Assembly (NCBI GenBank): GCA_947561395.2
Contig: OX387183.1
Coordinates: 28,632,853 to 28,696,852 of the forward strand
Length of the DNA stretch: 64,000 nt
Direction of reading: 5' to 3'
Source of the DNA: Buxus sempervirens
Lineage: Eukaryota > Streptophyta > Magnoliopsida > Buxales > Buxaceae
The translations under genes were made by a program, and so were the position numbers. Positions 11,880 through 22,896 of this stretch are shown one piece after another. The notes below the pieces were generated by a model. It saw only the letters and a program-made list of their open reading frames with translations, was not told where the DNA came from and did no database searches. How positions within the stretch are numbered: position 1 is the stretch's first letter; each line of letters starts with the position of its first letter.

Positions 11880-12660
11880 TATTATAATAATAATACTATT
11901 ATAATAATATTATTATTATAATATTTTATTATATTATTATAATAAACATATTATTATATCAATATATATATATAATAATAAATTTATTATAATATTATGT
12001 TTATAATATCATAATAAAATTAATATATTATAATATATTGTAATAAATTTAATACTATAATATAATAATACACTAGAATCACAGATTTTGGATATATTAT
12101 ATATCCAGATTTAATATATATATATTATATTCAATTATAATATAACTTGTATTACAATTTATGTATTAATAATCTTATATCTTATAATAGCATATTATTA
12201 TAATAAACATATTATTATATTAATAATATTACATTTAATAATATTATATTGTTATAATAAACATATTATAATAATATTATATACATATATATTTTAATAT
12301 TTAATATAATAATATTCAAATTTAATTGTTATTATATTAATATAAAAATAATAATATATATTAATATATTTAACAAATTTAATATTATAATATATTATAT
12401 TTTATTAATTTTAGGATTTCAATAAATTTATTATAATATTATATATAATATACATAAATTTGGTTTATAATAAACATAAATTATATTATTATAATATTAT
12501 ATTAGAAATTATAATACTATTATACCTATTATATAATATTATTATATTATATATAATAATATTATAAACAAATTTATATACTATGCATATTATGTAATAA
12601 TATATATGATTTTAAATAAGACTTTAATTTTTCTATATATATTATATTATTTTTATGCAA
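11880..12660. repeat. AT-rich degenerate TA/TAA/TTA tract
   Basis: Nearly 800 bp of almost pure A+T built from irregular TAT, TTA, ATA and AT runs with short palindromes. No coding content. It abuts the virus end directly. TA-rich sites next to endogenous florendoviruses have been described, so it may be the target site or filler expanded after integration. Confidence 0.85.
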
Positions 12661-12890
12661 TTTTTAATAAAAAAACTCCAAATTTAATCTTAATAATTAG
12701 TGTCAACCAAACAAGATTCCAAATTCTAATTTAAAAGTCTGAGTTCACTATCCAACTTATTTAAAATAGGATTTTGGTTTTCTGAAATCAAGTAAATATA
12801 ATCTGGGTTATAGAATTTAGGATTAGAATCCTAATCTAGATTCTATAATGCCCACGAAACGCCACCTTAGTTTGAGTAGAACTAGAATTT
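12661..12890. other. AT-rich spacer, no gene
   Basis: Contains the short palindrome GGATTAGAATCCTAATC near 12819 and the phrase ACCAAACAAG near 12707, both reminiscent of small hAT-type MITEs, but I could not define terminal repeats. Confidence 0.3.
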
Positions 12891-13270
12891 TTGATTGCAA
12901 GTAGGGAATTGTGTCTATAAATAGGCTTGGCTTGTATCTTCTATTCTATAAAATGGATAAGAATAATTTTTGAATTGGTTCTCAAGGTGAGACTCTTCTT
13001 ATTATCCGGTAGTGGTGAGACTCCATTACTTGATAATAGTGAGAATCCATTATCAAACCTTGTTAAAGGTTGGTTATCAAGTGAGAATCCATTATCAAAC
13101 CTTGTTAAAAGTTGGTGAGACTCTAATCTTTTGAAGGATATATTTCTAATCTTTTGAAGGATATGTTTCTTGGTGGCTATGAGATTCCATAACCAAGCCC
13201 TGGCAAAGGTTGGTGAAACTATAATGCTTTCTAGGATTGTCTTGTATCAGTTTTAAATTAGATTGTATTA
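12891..13270 (+). repeat. LTR-like fragment with TATA box and short tandem repeats
   Basis: GTCTATAAATAGGCTTGG (from about 12912) resembles the core promoter of a Ty1/copia-type LTR. Downstream are tandem segments: GAGAATCCATTATCAAACC occurs twice (near 13041 and 13082), and TCTAATCTTTTGAAGGATAT occurs twice near 13123 and 13145. No flanking internal region or terminal duplication was found, so a solo or broken LTR is only a suggestion. Confidence 0.35.
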
Positions 13271-13570
13271 GAGTCATCTTACAATTTTTTTAGAAAAATA
13301 TTATCAGATATAATGAATAAGGAAGAAGTAAAAAAGCAATGTTTGTTTAGTAAAAGCAAAATTTTTCAATGATTTATATAACTATTTTTTAATTATAAAT
13401 AAAGTATTTATTCGTAATTATAGTTTAGTTATTATAATTACTGAAAAAATTATTTATTTTTAATTCATTTATATAACTTAATTAGATGACGTATATAATA
13501 AGCTCTCTCTTTTCCAAATTGACTTTAATGTGGAATCAAATATTTGATTCAATCAAAAATTGAAAAAAGC
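13271..13570. other. AT-rich DNA, nothing recognised
   Basis: No open frame, repeat array or motif that I can support. Confidence 0.5.
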
Positions 13571-13925
13571 AATGGGTAGCCCGTGCATGGTGGGCCGCGA
13601 TTCCGGGCATGGCACAGTTCACTTGGTTGGCGGGCCGTGCTCATTTTCCAAAACACTCGGCATGGCTAATGGTGGGTCATGCCAGGCCACGTAATAAACA
13701 AAAAAATTTGGGTTGCTCTTAGGCTAACAAGCCTGCTATTAGAAAAGCCCACGGGCCGGTACGGTTCAGCATGCTTTAAGGGTGAGTCGTGCCAGGCCGG
13801 TACAGTGCCGCTACATGGACTGATGTGCCTAGCAGGCCGTACCTTGCCGGGCCTAGTAAGGTTGGCACTGCACAGCCCGATAGTAGAGCCCGGGCCGTGC
13901 CGGCCCCACACGATTAGCAAACCCT
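13571..13925. repeat. GC-rich GGGCCGTGCC-type repeat
   Basis: A GC-rich island in AT-rich surroundings with many degenerate copies and inversions of GCCCGTGC, GGGCCGTGCC, GCCAGGCC and GGTACAGTGCCG. Open frames on both strands here are by-products of composition. Such GGCCGTGCCGG arrays are common dispersed plant repeats, possibly non-autonomous DNA transposon remnants; the family is not identified. Confidence 0.5.
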
Positions 13926-14364
13926 AGATTCAACTGCTCTTAGCTCTCTACAAATAAAGGATCATTAAATTAATGAACCCGAATTGATTTCTACGAAAAT
14001 TTTTACTATAGTTTGATTTGGTTTTCAAGAAACTAGAATTGAGTGACAAAGATGCTTTTGTTATCAAGAAAAAATTGAAAATGATTCAAAAAACATGGCG
14101 CCCGCTCTTTGGAATCTACCTTTTTTTCTTTGGAATCTACTGATCCTAAACGCGTTGTCCAAAATAATAAAATCAAGATAATGACAATCCAACCAATTCA
14201 AAAGCACCACCCTATAGAAAATAATGACTGACTCAGTCCACGGCTACGGACTTAAAAAGTATACAAAAAGTCTAGCTATGGATTTCCATACAAAGTTACA
14301 ACCCTTTGCAATCCTGATTCTCCTCAGAATAGAGCTTTCTTTGCATTCCTATCCTATGGACCAG
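13926..14364. other. spacer, nothing recognised
   Basis: AT-rich non-coding sequence leading into the NLR fragment. No start-proximal regulatory motif is evident. Confidence 0.4.
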
Positions 14365-14510
14365 ATGGTAGAAGCAGCTCTCTTGGCCGTCGGAAAGGGT
14401 GCTCTGACGAAGTTGGGCGGCCTCGCCGCCGGCCACGCTGAGCAAGAGTTTTCACTGGCATGGTATGCTGGGGAAGGAGTTGAATAATCTTGAGAATTCG
14501 TTAATCACTG
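14365..14510 (+). pseudogene. NLR (CC-type disease-resistance) N-terminal fragment, frameshifted and truncated
   Basis: An ATG at 14365 opens MVEAALLAVGKGALTKLGGL, close to the first residues of plant CC-NB-LRR proteins (M-E-A-hydrophobic, then K-LGSLA). The next segment, in a shifted frame, reads MLGKELNNLENSLITVK from about 14468, the expected second part of the Rx-N coiled coil. The fragment stops where the TRIM-like element begins at 14509. No NB-ARC or LRR sequence follows. Identification rests on about 45 residues, so it is tentative. Confidence 0.5.
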
Positions 14511-14768
14511 TTAAGGAATATATTAAACATATAAAAGTTCACCCATACTATCAGCTTGAGCTTTTAGGTACAACGGTTGTTAAGATGGTATCAGAGCCTT
14601 AAGCAAACGCCAGGTCCTGGGTTCAAATCTCCACTCCACCCGTTGAGAAAAAATATTCCACGTGTAGGGCCTCTCTAAAATGGGTTTAAGTCCGGCCCAC
14701 ACGTGAGGGGGAGTGTTAAAGAATATATTAAACATACAACCGTTGCACCTAAAAGCTTAAGCTGATAG
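14509..14768 (+). mobile_element. TRIM-like non-autonomous retroelement
   Basis: Two near-identical 20-bp direct repeats starting TGTTAA(G/A)GAATAT (14509 and 14714) bracket a perfect tRNA-Met primer site TGGTATCAGAGCC at 14586-14598 and a purine-rich GAGGGGGAG before the second repeat. There is no coding capacity. A 32-bp inverted repeat (14549-14580 against 14736-14767, 30 of 32 matching) lies inside it, which is atypical for a simple LTR pair. This sequence type is widespread in plant genomes as a miniature LTR element. Confidence 0.6.
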
Positions 14769-14811
14769 GTGAAGGCGTAGCAATGTATATCAAAGGGCCC
14801 AAACACAATAT

Positions 14812-14969
14812 TTCAACACTCCCCCGCACGGGAACATACCTTTCTCGGAGCGGGAGGTCTTGTGTTCAACTCCTAGGGGCAAGTTTGCCTTGGTATTTGT
14901 TTGTGTACAGGATGTTCATACCCTGTGTTTGTCCTCCTCGTATATGTTCCCGTACGGGAGAGTATTGAA
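14812..14969. repeat. imperfect terminal inverted repeat pair around 110 bp
   Basis: The 24-nt arm at 14812-14835 (TTCAACACTCCCCCGCACGG...) pairs with the reverse complement of 14946-14969 with about three mismatches. The left arm is also an inverted relative of the GGGGGAGTGTTAAA in the neighbouring TRIM-like element (14707-14720). It looks like a second, inverted remnant of the same family. Confidence 0.45.
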
Positions 14970-15002
14970 ACATGAGTTTGGAAAGCTTGTCTTATGTACT
15001 CT

Positions 15003-15600
15003 CTGTTTGTGTTTGGAAAGCTTCGAATATCTCAACCACCTGGCTCATGGTAGCCCTTTGGGATTTTGATTAAGGCACTAATTGGTCAGATTGGCCACCT
15101 TATAGGCAGCATCCGCTGAGTAATGGCCTTCCATTCTTGAATCAAAGATCTTCAGCAGCTTCTTATTATGAGTCCAAAAATGGGCGTGTTCAGTAGCTTC
15201 TTATTATGAGTCAAAAAAGGGCGTGTCCACTCAACCAAGTTGTGCTCTCTTCTTGGTTTGAATTTTGTCCATTGCTTTTCTTCCAATAAGCATCTCAAGG
15301 AGCATACCCCAAAACCATAAACATCAGTTTAAGCTGTTAAATGGCCTGAGAACACAAGCTAAATGGCTTCACTTTTGAACTAACTACTAACATCACTTTA
15401 AGCTGTTAAATGGCCTGAGAACACATGATAAAGGGCTTCACTTCTAAACTAACTACTATGAATCAATATAAGCATTGCACTTCTCTGTTTACCAGGCTCA
15501 CCGGTCATTACATACTATGGAGTTGCACATCCATAAAGTGTCCATCACTCCTATTGAAACATGGGTCTGGTTTCCTCTGGGTCCATCCTTTGCAAGTTAA
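15003..15600 (-). pseudogene. receptor-like cytoplasmic kinase (RLCK-VII/PBL type) C-terminal pseudogene
   Basis: Read on the minus strand. The first exon (about 15600-15505) gives GPRGNQTHVSIGVMDT, then (shifted) YVMTG: the activation loop and APE region of RLCK-VII kinases, with a stop in place of the APE glutamate. The donor GTGAGCC follows. The next exon (from about 15349, acceptor CTCAG) gives HLTA, a stop, then TDVYGFGV and, shifted, MLLEMLIGRKAMDKIQTK (subdomain IX) and EHNLVEW. Further on are KLLKIFDSRMEGHYSADAA and MSQVVEIFEAF (subdomain XI). Two small tandem duplications (69-bp period at 15326-15420, 38-bp at 15157-15215) and several shifts confirm decay. Confidence 0.75.
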
Positions 15601-17441
15601 AATATACACACAATCAAGGACCCAAAGGGCATGGGAGGTGACGAAGAAAGGGAGGGACGTTGTGAGGGGTATGGAGGCAAGGGAGTTAAGAGTAAAAATT
15701 GAAAACAAATTACATTCTCCAATATCCCCAAAAACTCTTATGTAAGTACTTGCAATCAGAAGGGCCATCACCCTGTAAAAATTTTGTATTCAACTAAGTA
15801 ATCTGATATCTTTGACGACTTTAGTCCAATTTAATTTTAGCAAATAAATTACCCAGAAATTAAAAACCACGGTTAGATCATATATTATCAGGGGAGCCAT
15901 GATTTAACTCCTTCAGAAGCTGAAATGAAGATGGGATTCAAAGTTGTGGGACACAATATCTCCCTCTAATGCACTTTCAATGGGAATAACAGGGGAATTA
16001 TCTTCATTTAATTTTTGACAAAAAGTATGCCAAAATACTAATGTGCACAAATCAACCGAAAAGAAAATAGATAATATTACAGAAGGAAAAAAAGACTTGA
16101 TATTTGGGCTTAAACATGTGAGCGCCATACCTTCCCAAACCAAGACCCTAAATCAAATGAAGGAGAAAGAGGGAAAGAGAAGTAGAAAAAGTACCAGATA
16201 TAGCAGCAACATTGTGTCAGAGGTGAGGATCCATCATCCTCATCATTCAGTCACAGGGATGGACTACTTTCTAGAAAACTGCAAAACAAGTGTAAGCACA
16301 AATCAACCAAGTTCAATGTAAAAAGGCTGAAATAGGAGAGTGCATTCAAAAAATATTTTCATCTGGAAAGTTTATTGCAGAAGGAAAACATTTTCATAAA
16401 GAGGTTTTGTTTGCTCATCCTATGTGCATCTTGAATTTTCTCCATTGAAAGAGAATATGCTTGAACTTGGAATTGTTAAGAGATAATATACAATATTTAA
16501 ACCACAAAAAAACCTTAGAATAAGAATATGTATTAACTTTTTAATTGAAAGTGAAAAATATAGAAAGGAGGAGCTTTCTTCTCTTGAAGAAATCCATTCC
16601 CATCCATGATGCATGGTTAGGTAATGGTTTCTCCTTTTCTTTAAATCGTTTTCATTTGGCATTTATTGCTGTTGTTTTCCTCTTTGAGTGTTTTTATTCA
16701 TCCCCTGATTTTTTCATCGACTGGGAAAAACGTCCACGCAATACACGTCCTCTTATTTGCAATGGCAATTCGTAACTTCATAAAACAACTAAAATCTCCA
16801 CTAATATTATCCCCACAATTATTAACACCTCATAATCCCATCCCCTCTCCTGTAAATGCCTGAAATCTTTTGATAGCATATGCACAGTAGGAAAATAGCA
16901 AGCTTCCACGAGAGACACGAGACATCACAAAAGTTGATCTGTTATGGCCACTACGATTGTGCTCATCAATGGCTTTGTTAACCAAATTACCAAATTAAAT
17001 AAACAGGATAACTGTGGGAATCTAACAAAATCAAGCATGAAATATGAAAGTAGAAAAGAAGCATTAAAAATATCAAACAATTCCAGTATCTCGAGTCTTT
17101 ATAGATTAAATATAAAAGTTGGAAAGAAGCATTAAAAAAATCAAGCATTTCCAGTATGCTTGGTTGTTTAGAAGATAAACCAGGTATGAGCCAAGTACAA
17201 GATGCTTACGAATATTTTAGAATATTAACGACGGGACATGAGTGTTGGAAAGAGAGAAATAAGAAACTACGAGAAAGAAAAAATTAAATAGTAGAAGAAG
17301 TAAAAGACTTACACGGATGGGACAAAAACACTCATAGGGCTTGATCATAATCTCTGTTTCAAAATGAAGCCAGAAAGGTGAAGCTATAAATGGAAAAAAA
17401 AATCACTAAAGGCTTGAGCTTTGAAGCTCCCGAGAGGGATT
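15601..17441. other. non-coding DNA, no supported gene
   Basis: It could hold upstream introns of the reverse-strand kinase relic, but I recognised no further kinase exon. The frame at 15425-15745 (+) is unsupported by composition. Near 17058 and 17121 a 30-bp segment around GAAGCATTAAAAA is duplicated with few changes. Confidence 0.4.
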
Positions 17442-17470
17442 AAATCGTCTGTTCTAGTAACAGACGATTT
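17442..17470. repeat. perfect 12-bp inverted repeat, 5-nt loop
   Basis: AAATCGTCTGTT at 17442-17453 and AACAGACGATTT at 17459-17470 are exact reverse complements separated by CTAGT. It could be a small hairpin or a dyad protein site. Confidence 0.6.
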
Positions 17471-19733
17471 CAGACCTTCTCAAGAGTTCAAGGATCCACT
17501 TTTCAAATCATAAATTTCACAGAGATCTAGAGAGGTGGGGAGACGAAGAAAGAAGAAGAAAATGATATACCGGAGTCATGGCAATAGGAAAATTGAGATG
17601 CCTATTAGGGATCTCACCCATTGAGTTGTCTAAACACTGCGAGCAGAGACACCGATGGAGAGCCACAGGAGGGATGCTAACGTTTGAGCATTCTTCCGAT
17701 TGAGGAGAGCAATTGATACGGAGACGTTTAAGCTGACCTGCAATTCTGGGGTTTAGTTGTTAAACGCTATAGCCCTCTTCATTTGCCAAGCGTTTTAAAA
17801 TTCAAAGAGGCACTGGCGTTTTGGGTTAACAGTTCTTTAAATACAGTGACATGTAAGCTGCCATGTCAGCAGTGACGTGGAGCCACCAGGTTTGAGAGTC
17901 TCAAGTTTGAAACCTCATCGTGAGTTCACGAATTGCTATATACTATATATAGATTCCCAAAATTTAAATGCATTGATCTGTACCATGTTGCACTTTTAGT
18001 TTGTTTGCTACAAACTTAGCCTGTGGCCATCTGCCAATCTTGAGTACGTTCTTTCTAAGTGATTTTTAACATTACACCTGAAAGGGTCATCTAAACCATA
18101 AAGTTTATTGTTTCTAAAAATTAATGCCATCTGAATCATAAAATTAAAATTTTTTTATCTAAGGAACTTCAATGGTGATTTCTAAATTATTCAGTTGTTT
18201 ATGGCATTGCAGAGATAATGGCTTTAGGAACTTAATACCATGTGCTTGGCTCATGAATAAGTAGTTGATCAGTTCAGCGAGTTAAAAGCGAATTCAGATT
18301 TCTGCTTTCTAGCTATTTTTTTGCCATTATACAGATAAAAGAAAATGATGCTTATATGTCGGATAGTCTTCCATTGCTTTCAAAATCTCATATAACTGTT
18401 AATTTTCGTGCAATATGTTCTTGCAAGAATTTCTCGAAGATTGTTCATGAAATTATTGAAAGACAGGGCAGTTATTGAAATGCATTTTATTGCAAATTTT
18501 GTGACTTCTTAGTGTTTTATTTTGAAAGAATTATGCTCTGTTTCAATATGGTTTACAGTATTCTATTATTCTTTGATGTGGATGTGTAGTTGAACTCAAA
18601 TTATATTATTAGCCTTAGCTCATCATATAATATAAGCATAATTTTTATTCTCCTTAACAACTTAATTATTGGAAGCGACATCATTCAAATTAGTTAATAT
18701 CATTGTTATTGGTTGATAAATTTTGTCCAAAAACCAGTAGGAAATATGGGGAAGGCTCTGAGGATTAATTCAATAAGGTGTTTCTTTGCAATGACATAAA
18801 TGGACTTCGATAGATTTGCATTGATGTGCAGCCAAAGGCATGCAAAGAAAAAAAAAAGTTCCATTAATAGTTTGGACTTGGTACGTTTGAGATTCTCTAC
18901 ATCACATTGGCAATCGCTTCTATCAAATTCAGTCATTTTCTATCCTGTCATCATCTTTCTCAGGTCTTTTTTTTTTCTCACCCCTTTTGTCTAGTTCAGT
19001 ACTTAGAAATTCAATTCAATCTTACGATTTTCTTCATTGTGTGTGCTCATTGACAGTATTTCACTCTCTAATTTCTTTATCTAATTCAATTTTTTAGTTA
19101 GCAAAACACCATCTTCCAATTTGAAATAAGAGGACAATTCCCATGAATTATTAATCTTGTCGTGAGAATGCATGATGGTAATAATCTCTCTCCCTCTATT
19201 TTCCCTCTCTTATAGCATAAGCATGAGTTCAAAAACTTTCAAATGCAGCAGAATTGCAAAAAATATTGTTGAAATTGCTAAGTAAAGAAAAAAAAAACCA
19301 AAAGGGCTACTGCTATGGATTTACAAACGAAGCTGACTAGTTTGGGGTTCAATGCTGGATTTTCCATTTGATCTTAAACTCTAATGATATCCATGATACC
19401 TAAGGCATCACACCTTGGAACCCTTGGCACTGTGCCTTACATCAGAGAACAGACTTTATATATATGAACATAATCTACTTCTTTAGAAACCTTTGACACA
19501 TGTTGCTAATTATATATATTGTCTATAAAGTTAAGCAAGTTCTATATTATGCAATTTACGTTCATGAAATAATTTTTACTGCTCTGTGGATGTATATGAG
19601 AAATTGTCTTTTTTAATTAAATTGCTTTTTAATTTCACTAGATATATTTGGTCTTGTGTAATAGATAATGTGAATATTTCCATAAAATTTATGTTTTTAT
19701 GGATGGGTTCATGCAATAACATTTTAATGATGA

Positions 19734-19736
<3 letters not shown>
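17471..19736. other. gene-poor AT-rich stretch
   Basis: No recognisable protein motifs on either strand. A weak minus-strand possibility is a short ATG exon near 17625-17576 (MGEIPNRHLNFPIAMTP, then GTATAT), but nothing downstream supports it. Confidence 0.4.
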
Positions 19737-19783
<47 letters not shown>

Positions 19784-19793
19784 TAGATAGATA
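19737..19793. repeat. (AT)n microsatellite followed by (GATA)n
   Basis: An uninterrupted AT dinucleotide run to 19780, then AGATAGATAGATA. Simple-sequence repeat; the short frame across it is not a gene. Confidence 0.95.
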
Positions 19794-21150
19794 AAGTCTA
19801 CCTTTCTTTTTTAACAATCTTCATAATTTTCTTCCTTTTCATTTAATTTTTGCTTTTTAAGTTTTAAGTAATTAATTTAAGACTTGGTTTACAAAATTTG
19901 TTGTCTAAAAACAGGGTTATAAAAGTAGTGTTCCAGATGAATTAGGAACAGGGTTTGCTCTTTTCTCAGATTTTGTGTACTTAATTTCAGATTATTTGAA
20001 CCTTGAGTAACATGTCTCCAATTTATATTCTTAGTGTGGTTGAGGATTGTGGTCCAAAACTGTTAAACCTGTTGGTTTAATATTAATCCACATCACAAAA
20101 AAAATCCAAAGCAAATGAAATTTGACCCTGTTCATGTGATCATGCTAACAAAAAATGCATATATTACGATTTAAACACATGAAGTGTAGATCCTCCATCC
20201 CTTTTTGAAATTTCTGTTTTTATTTTATCAAATTGTAGTTTTCAAGATTTGACAAGACGTGTAATTAACCCTAAGATAAGTCTTATGTGTGTTGCTACTC
20301 TTTAGTTTTGAGTTTTATAACTATGATTTCTTTGTATGCTTTATTGATGTAAATTACCTCCAAAAATAACAACATATAAGCAATTTTAACATACAGAGGC
20401 TGTTGTTAAAATTATCTACGGTAAATGGTAGGTCATTATTGTAGAAACTTTTTTTTAAGGCCAAACAAATAACAATAATATGGAAAAGCAGTAACTCATA
20501 AATTTCCTTTTTCTTGTCCTTCACACTCTTTCCTACTCATGCATTGGTTATGTATTTACACTGTTATGAATCCTTTGCTTTGATGACTAGTTGGCATGTT
20601 GATGCCACAGATGGCTCTGTTAGTGGATCATAATTGGTGATGGTTTTAAAGCCTCAACTCCACTGGTGTAATATTTGCTAAGGTGAGTTTTTCTACTTGT
20701 TTCATTCTTTTAATGTAGCCTTCACATTTTGGAGGATTAGATACATCAGTACTTCTTATACATACTTTTTGGTATGTGACCATGTTGGTGGTCGTTCATA
20801 ATTTTACTTCAAGAAATATTTTATGGAAAGCCCTAAATGCATGTAATTCATTTAAAAACTGATTAGAAGTTTGTGATATGAAATCACAATAATGGAAGCA
20901 GTCACTTTGTCAGTTATAAGCATGCTTAAAGAAAGAAAAATAAAATTTTTTCCACATGTCTAGAGACTCAGATTATACATGTCTTGGAAACCTAGATGTA
21001 ATAATGCTGATAAAGTTGTAAAAGATCAATGAAATCTTTGATCACATCATTGATTAGGTGTCCATTATATATCCCATGTGAGAACAAGAATATTATGGTA
21101 GAACTTATACATTTTATTCCTTCTTGATAGAAATAGAACAACAACAAAAA
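19794..21150. other. AT-rich non-coding stretch
   Basis: No long frame, repeat array or known motif supported on either strand. Confidence 0.4.
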
Positions 21151-21174
21151 ACGAAACAGAAAACAGAGTAAACA

Positions 21175-21480
21175 AGAAACAAGATTTACGTGGTTCGGTA
21201 AGGATGCCTACGTCCATGGATTATAGGGGTCCTTCCTTAATCTGTGAAAAATAGGATTATAAAACACACAACCCTCTCTTGGCCGAAATACAATACAGTC
21301 TCTCTGCAAGAACTAGAAACCCTAACCCAAGTTAAATAAATACCCCTCATACGGTTTCTCGGGGCTCTGCCTCGTACCCCAAGCAGGGGGGCTCGTACCC
21401 CAAGTAGGGGGGCTGTTGGCCCCCCTTGCAAACCCCCCAGCGAGCTCAGTACCACTGAGCTCGACCAACAAAATCGTGGG
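21175..21480. repeat. dispersed plant repeat fragment with a short GC minisatellite
   Basis: It begins with AGATTTACGTGGTTCGG...TGCCTACGTCCATGG (about 21182-21220), a phrase that recurs in many plant repeats. Downstream CTCGTACCCCAAG(C/T)AGGGGGG occurs twice in tandem (21371-21412), followed by GC-rich sequence with GAGCTCAGTACCACTGAGCTC, itself a near-perfect palindrome. Non-coding; element class not determined. Confidence 0.4.
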
Positions 21481-21577
21481 CTAAGTGTACAATATGGTAT
21501 GTATTATAATATTGACTTAATTCAAATCACATACACAACACTTCTGCTGCTTAAATTTTATTGTCTCTTCTCATAGG

Positions 21578-21715
21578 AAGCATATCCTGGAAGTGGGTTT
21601 GGTAGATAATGCCGAAGTGTATTCACCTCCCGTAGAGGATTGTCCCTACAAGGGCTATAATGATCTATTTAGTGGGGGTAGATTACCGTCACTAAATATC
21701 ATAACCTGCATAAAA
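21578..21715 (+). other. candidate exon, unidentified
   Basis: After a pyrimidine-rich stretch ending CTCATAG, an open frame reads KHILEVGLVDNAEVYSPPVE and continues DCPYKGYNDLFSGGRLPSL. Its residue composition is protein-like compared with the surrounding AT-rich DNA. No family was recognised. It could be a relic exon or a chance frame. Confidence 0.25.
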
Positions 21716-22434
21716 CACATCTGTATTACTTACAAACTACACCCTGCCTACATTTAAATAATGGTATATAAATACTAGTAAAATAAAAAATATTATACAA
21801 ATACAATATGAAGAACAAAACACGCCAATAGAATCATACATGTTAACCACATTGTAATTAAGTATTACAACTAACAATGATTATACACATTCAGCTAATC
21901 AAATGAAAATAGAACGCAGATGTCATGGTCCGGATAAGGGCATCATCTAGGCTTCCTATGTGAAATTGATAATTCATTACTGTATAATCATATAATGAAT
22001 TGTAATATAAAATTTAGGAAAGTAAAATGAAAAGGGCAAAAAGGAGAAATTTTCAACAGCTTCAAACCTCAAATACAACGTCTAATTAAAGATCTGTAGG
22101 ACTATTGTGCTTTAGATGATTGGTTATGATCCTATAAATTGTAATGATTATTACGATATATGCATATCAACATATATAACTAATAAAAAAAATGAGCTCT
22201 GCTAGCTGTTTATTATTCTTTGCCAACCGTCTTTTATGCGAACGATTTCTTCTACGGCGTTTCCTCTTATGAAGCCTCCGACAAGCATTCGTGAGACGAC
22301 ACGCGTCCCCTTCAGTTCAGCCGACGTTTTCAGCTGACCCAAAGATTTTTGAGCCGCGTTTGTGAAAATGGCTCGATGGGAGCTGCGTCCAAAAATTCAT
22401 TTCGTCGAAATGGCTCGAACGCAAATGGGGCTTG
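21716..22434. other. spacer upstream of the probable host gene
   Basis: AT-rich to 22200, then mixed composition with CG-containing words up to the E2F-type site. Probably promoter-proximal DNA of the gene that follows. Confidence 0.3.
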
Positions 22435-22445
22435 TTGGCGGGAAA
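22435..22445 (+). promoter_or_regulatory. E2F-type site
   Basis: TTGGCGGGAAA reads on the reverse strand as TTTCCCGCCAA, which fits the E2F consensus WTTSSCSS. It precedes a candidate 5' untranslated exon with a GTGAGT donor at 22548. In plants such sites mark genes expressed in S phase. Confidence 0.45.
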
Positions 22446-22896
22446 TCAAAAAATGCAATCCTCTCAAATCCGAAGCAAAAGCATATCAAAAAAGTTTTCT
22501 TCATACTCTTCTTCATCTCTCTCTCTGGTTAAAGAGGTTGAAACAAGGTGAGTGAGCTTCTTCCATGGATCTGGAGATGGTGGCGGATCTGTTATCTGGT
22601 AAGAAAGAGACAAGGAAGAGGTGAGAGAACACAAAGCAGATACAGAGGAGATAAAATTGACCGCCTACCATGGATTTCTTCAGCATTTCTCTACTGTTTT
22701 AAGGTGAGAAAGTTTTCTTTAGTTCTTCTCCTTCCTCTTCACCATTCCGCAGTATAAGGAATTTGGATTATGTCACTACTATCCGTTTTGCTTCTCTAGA
22801 ATAAAGGGTATCTGTTTTATGTTCCATTTTCCATGATTCTGGGATATTCTTCACCTGCCTCGTCGCCTCGTCTCTGTGTTTCCCTCTTTGAATTTC
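22446..22896 (+). other. probable 5' part of a host gene, interrupted by LTR insertion
   Basis: Splice-like marks occur in order: AAG/GTGAGT donor at 22548, an ATG at 22565 (MDLEMVADLLS, then GTAAGA at 22599), a second donor-like AAG/GTGAG near 22702, and an acceptor CCGCAG at about 22753. The right side of the solo LTR (28172 onward) resumes the same local sequence, so the LTR sits in an intron or untranslated region. I cannot define the protein. Candidate exon at 30857 is on the same strand. Confidence 0.3.

Noticed and set aside
13666-13927. 82-84 codon frames on both strands
   Set aside because: Lie in the GC-rich GGGCCGTGCC repeat; complementary frames from skewed composition.
14586-14598. 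tRNA gene or caulimovirid primer site
   Set aside because: Only the 13-nt tRNA-complementary sequence is present; flanking repeats place it in a TRIM-like element.
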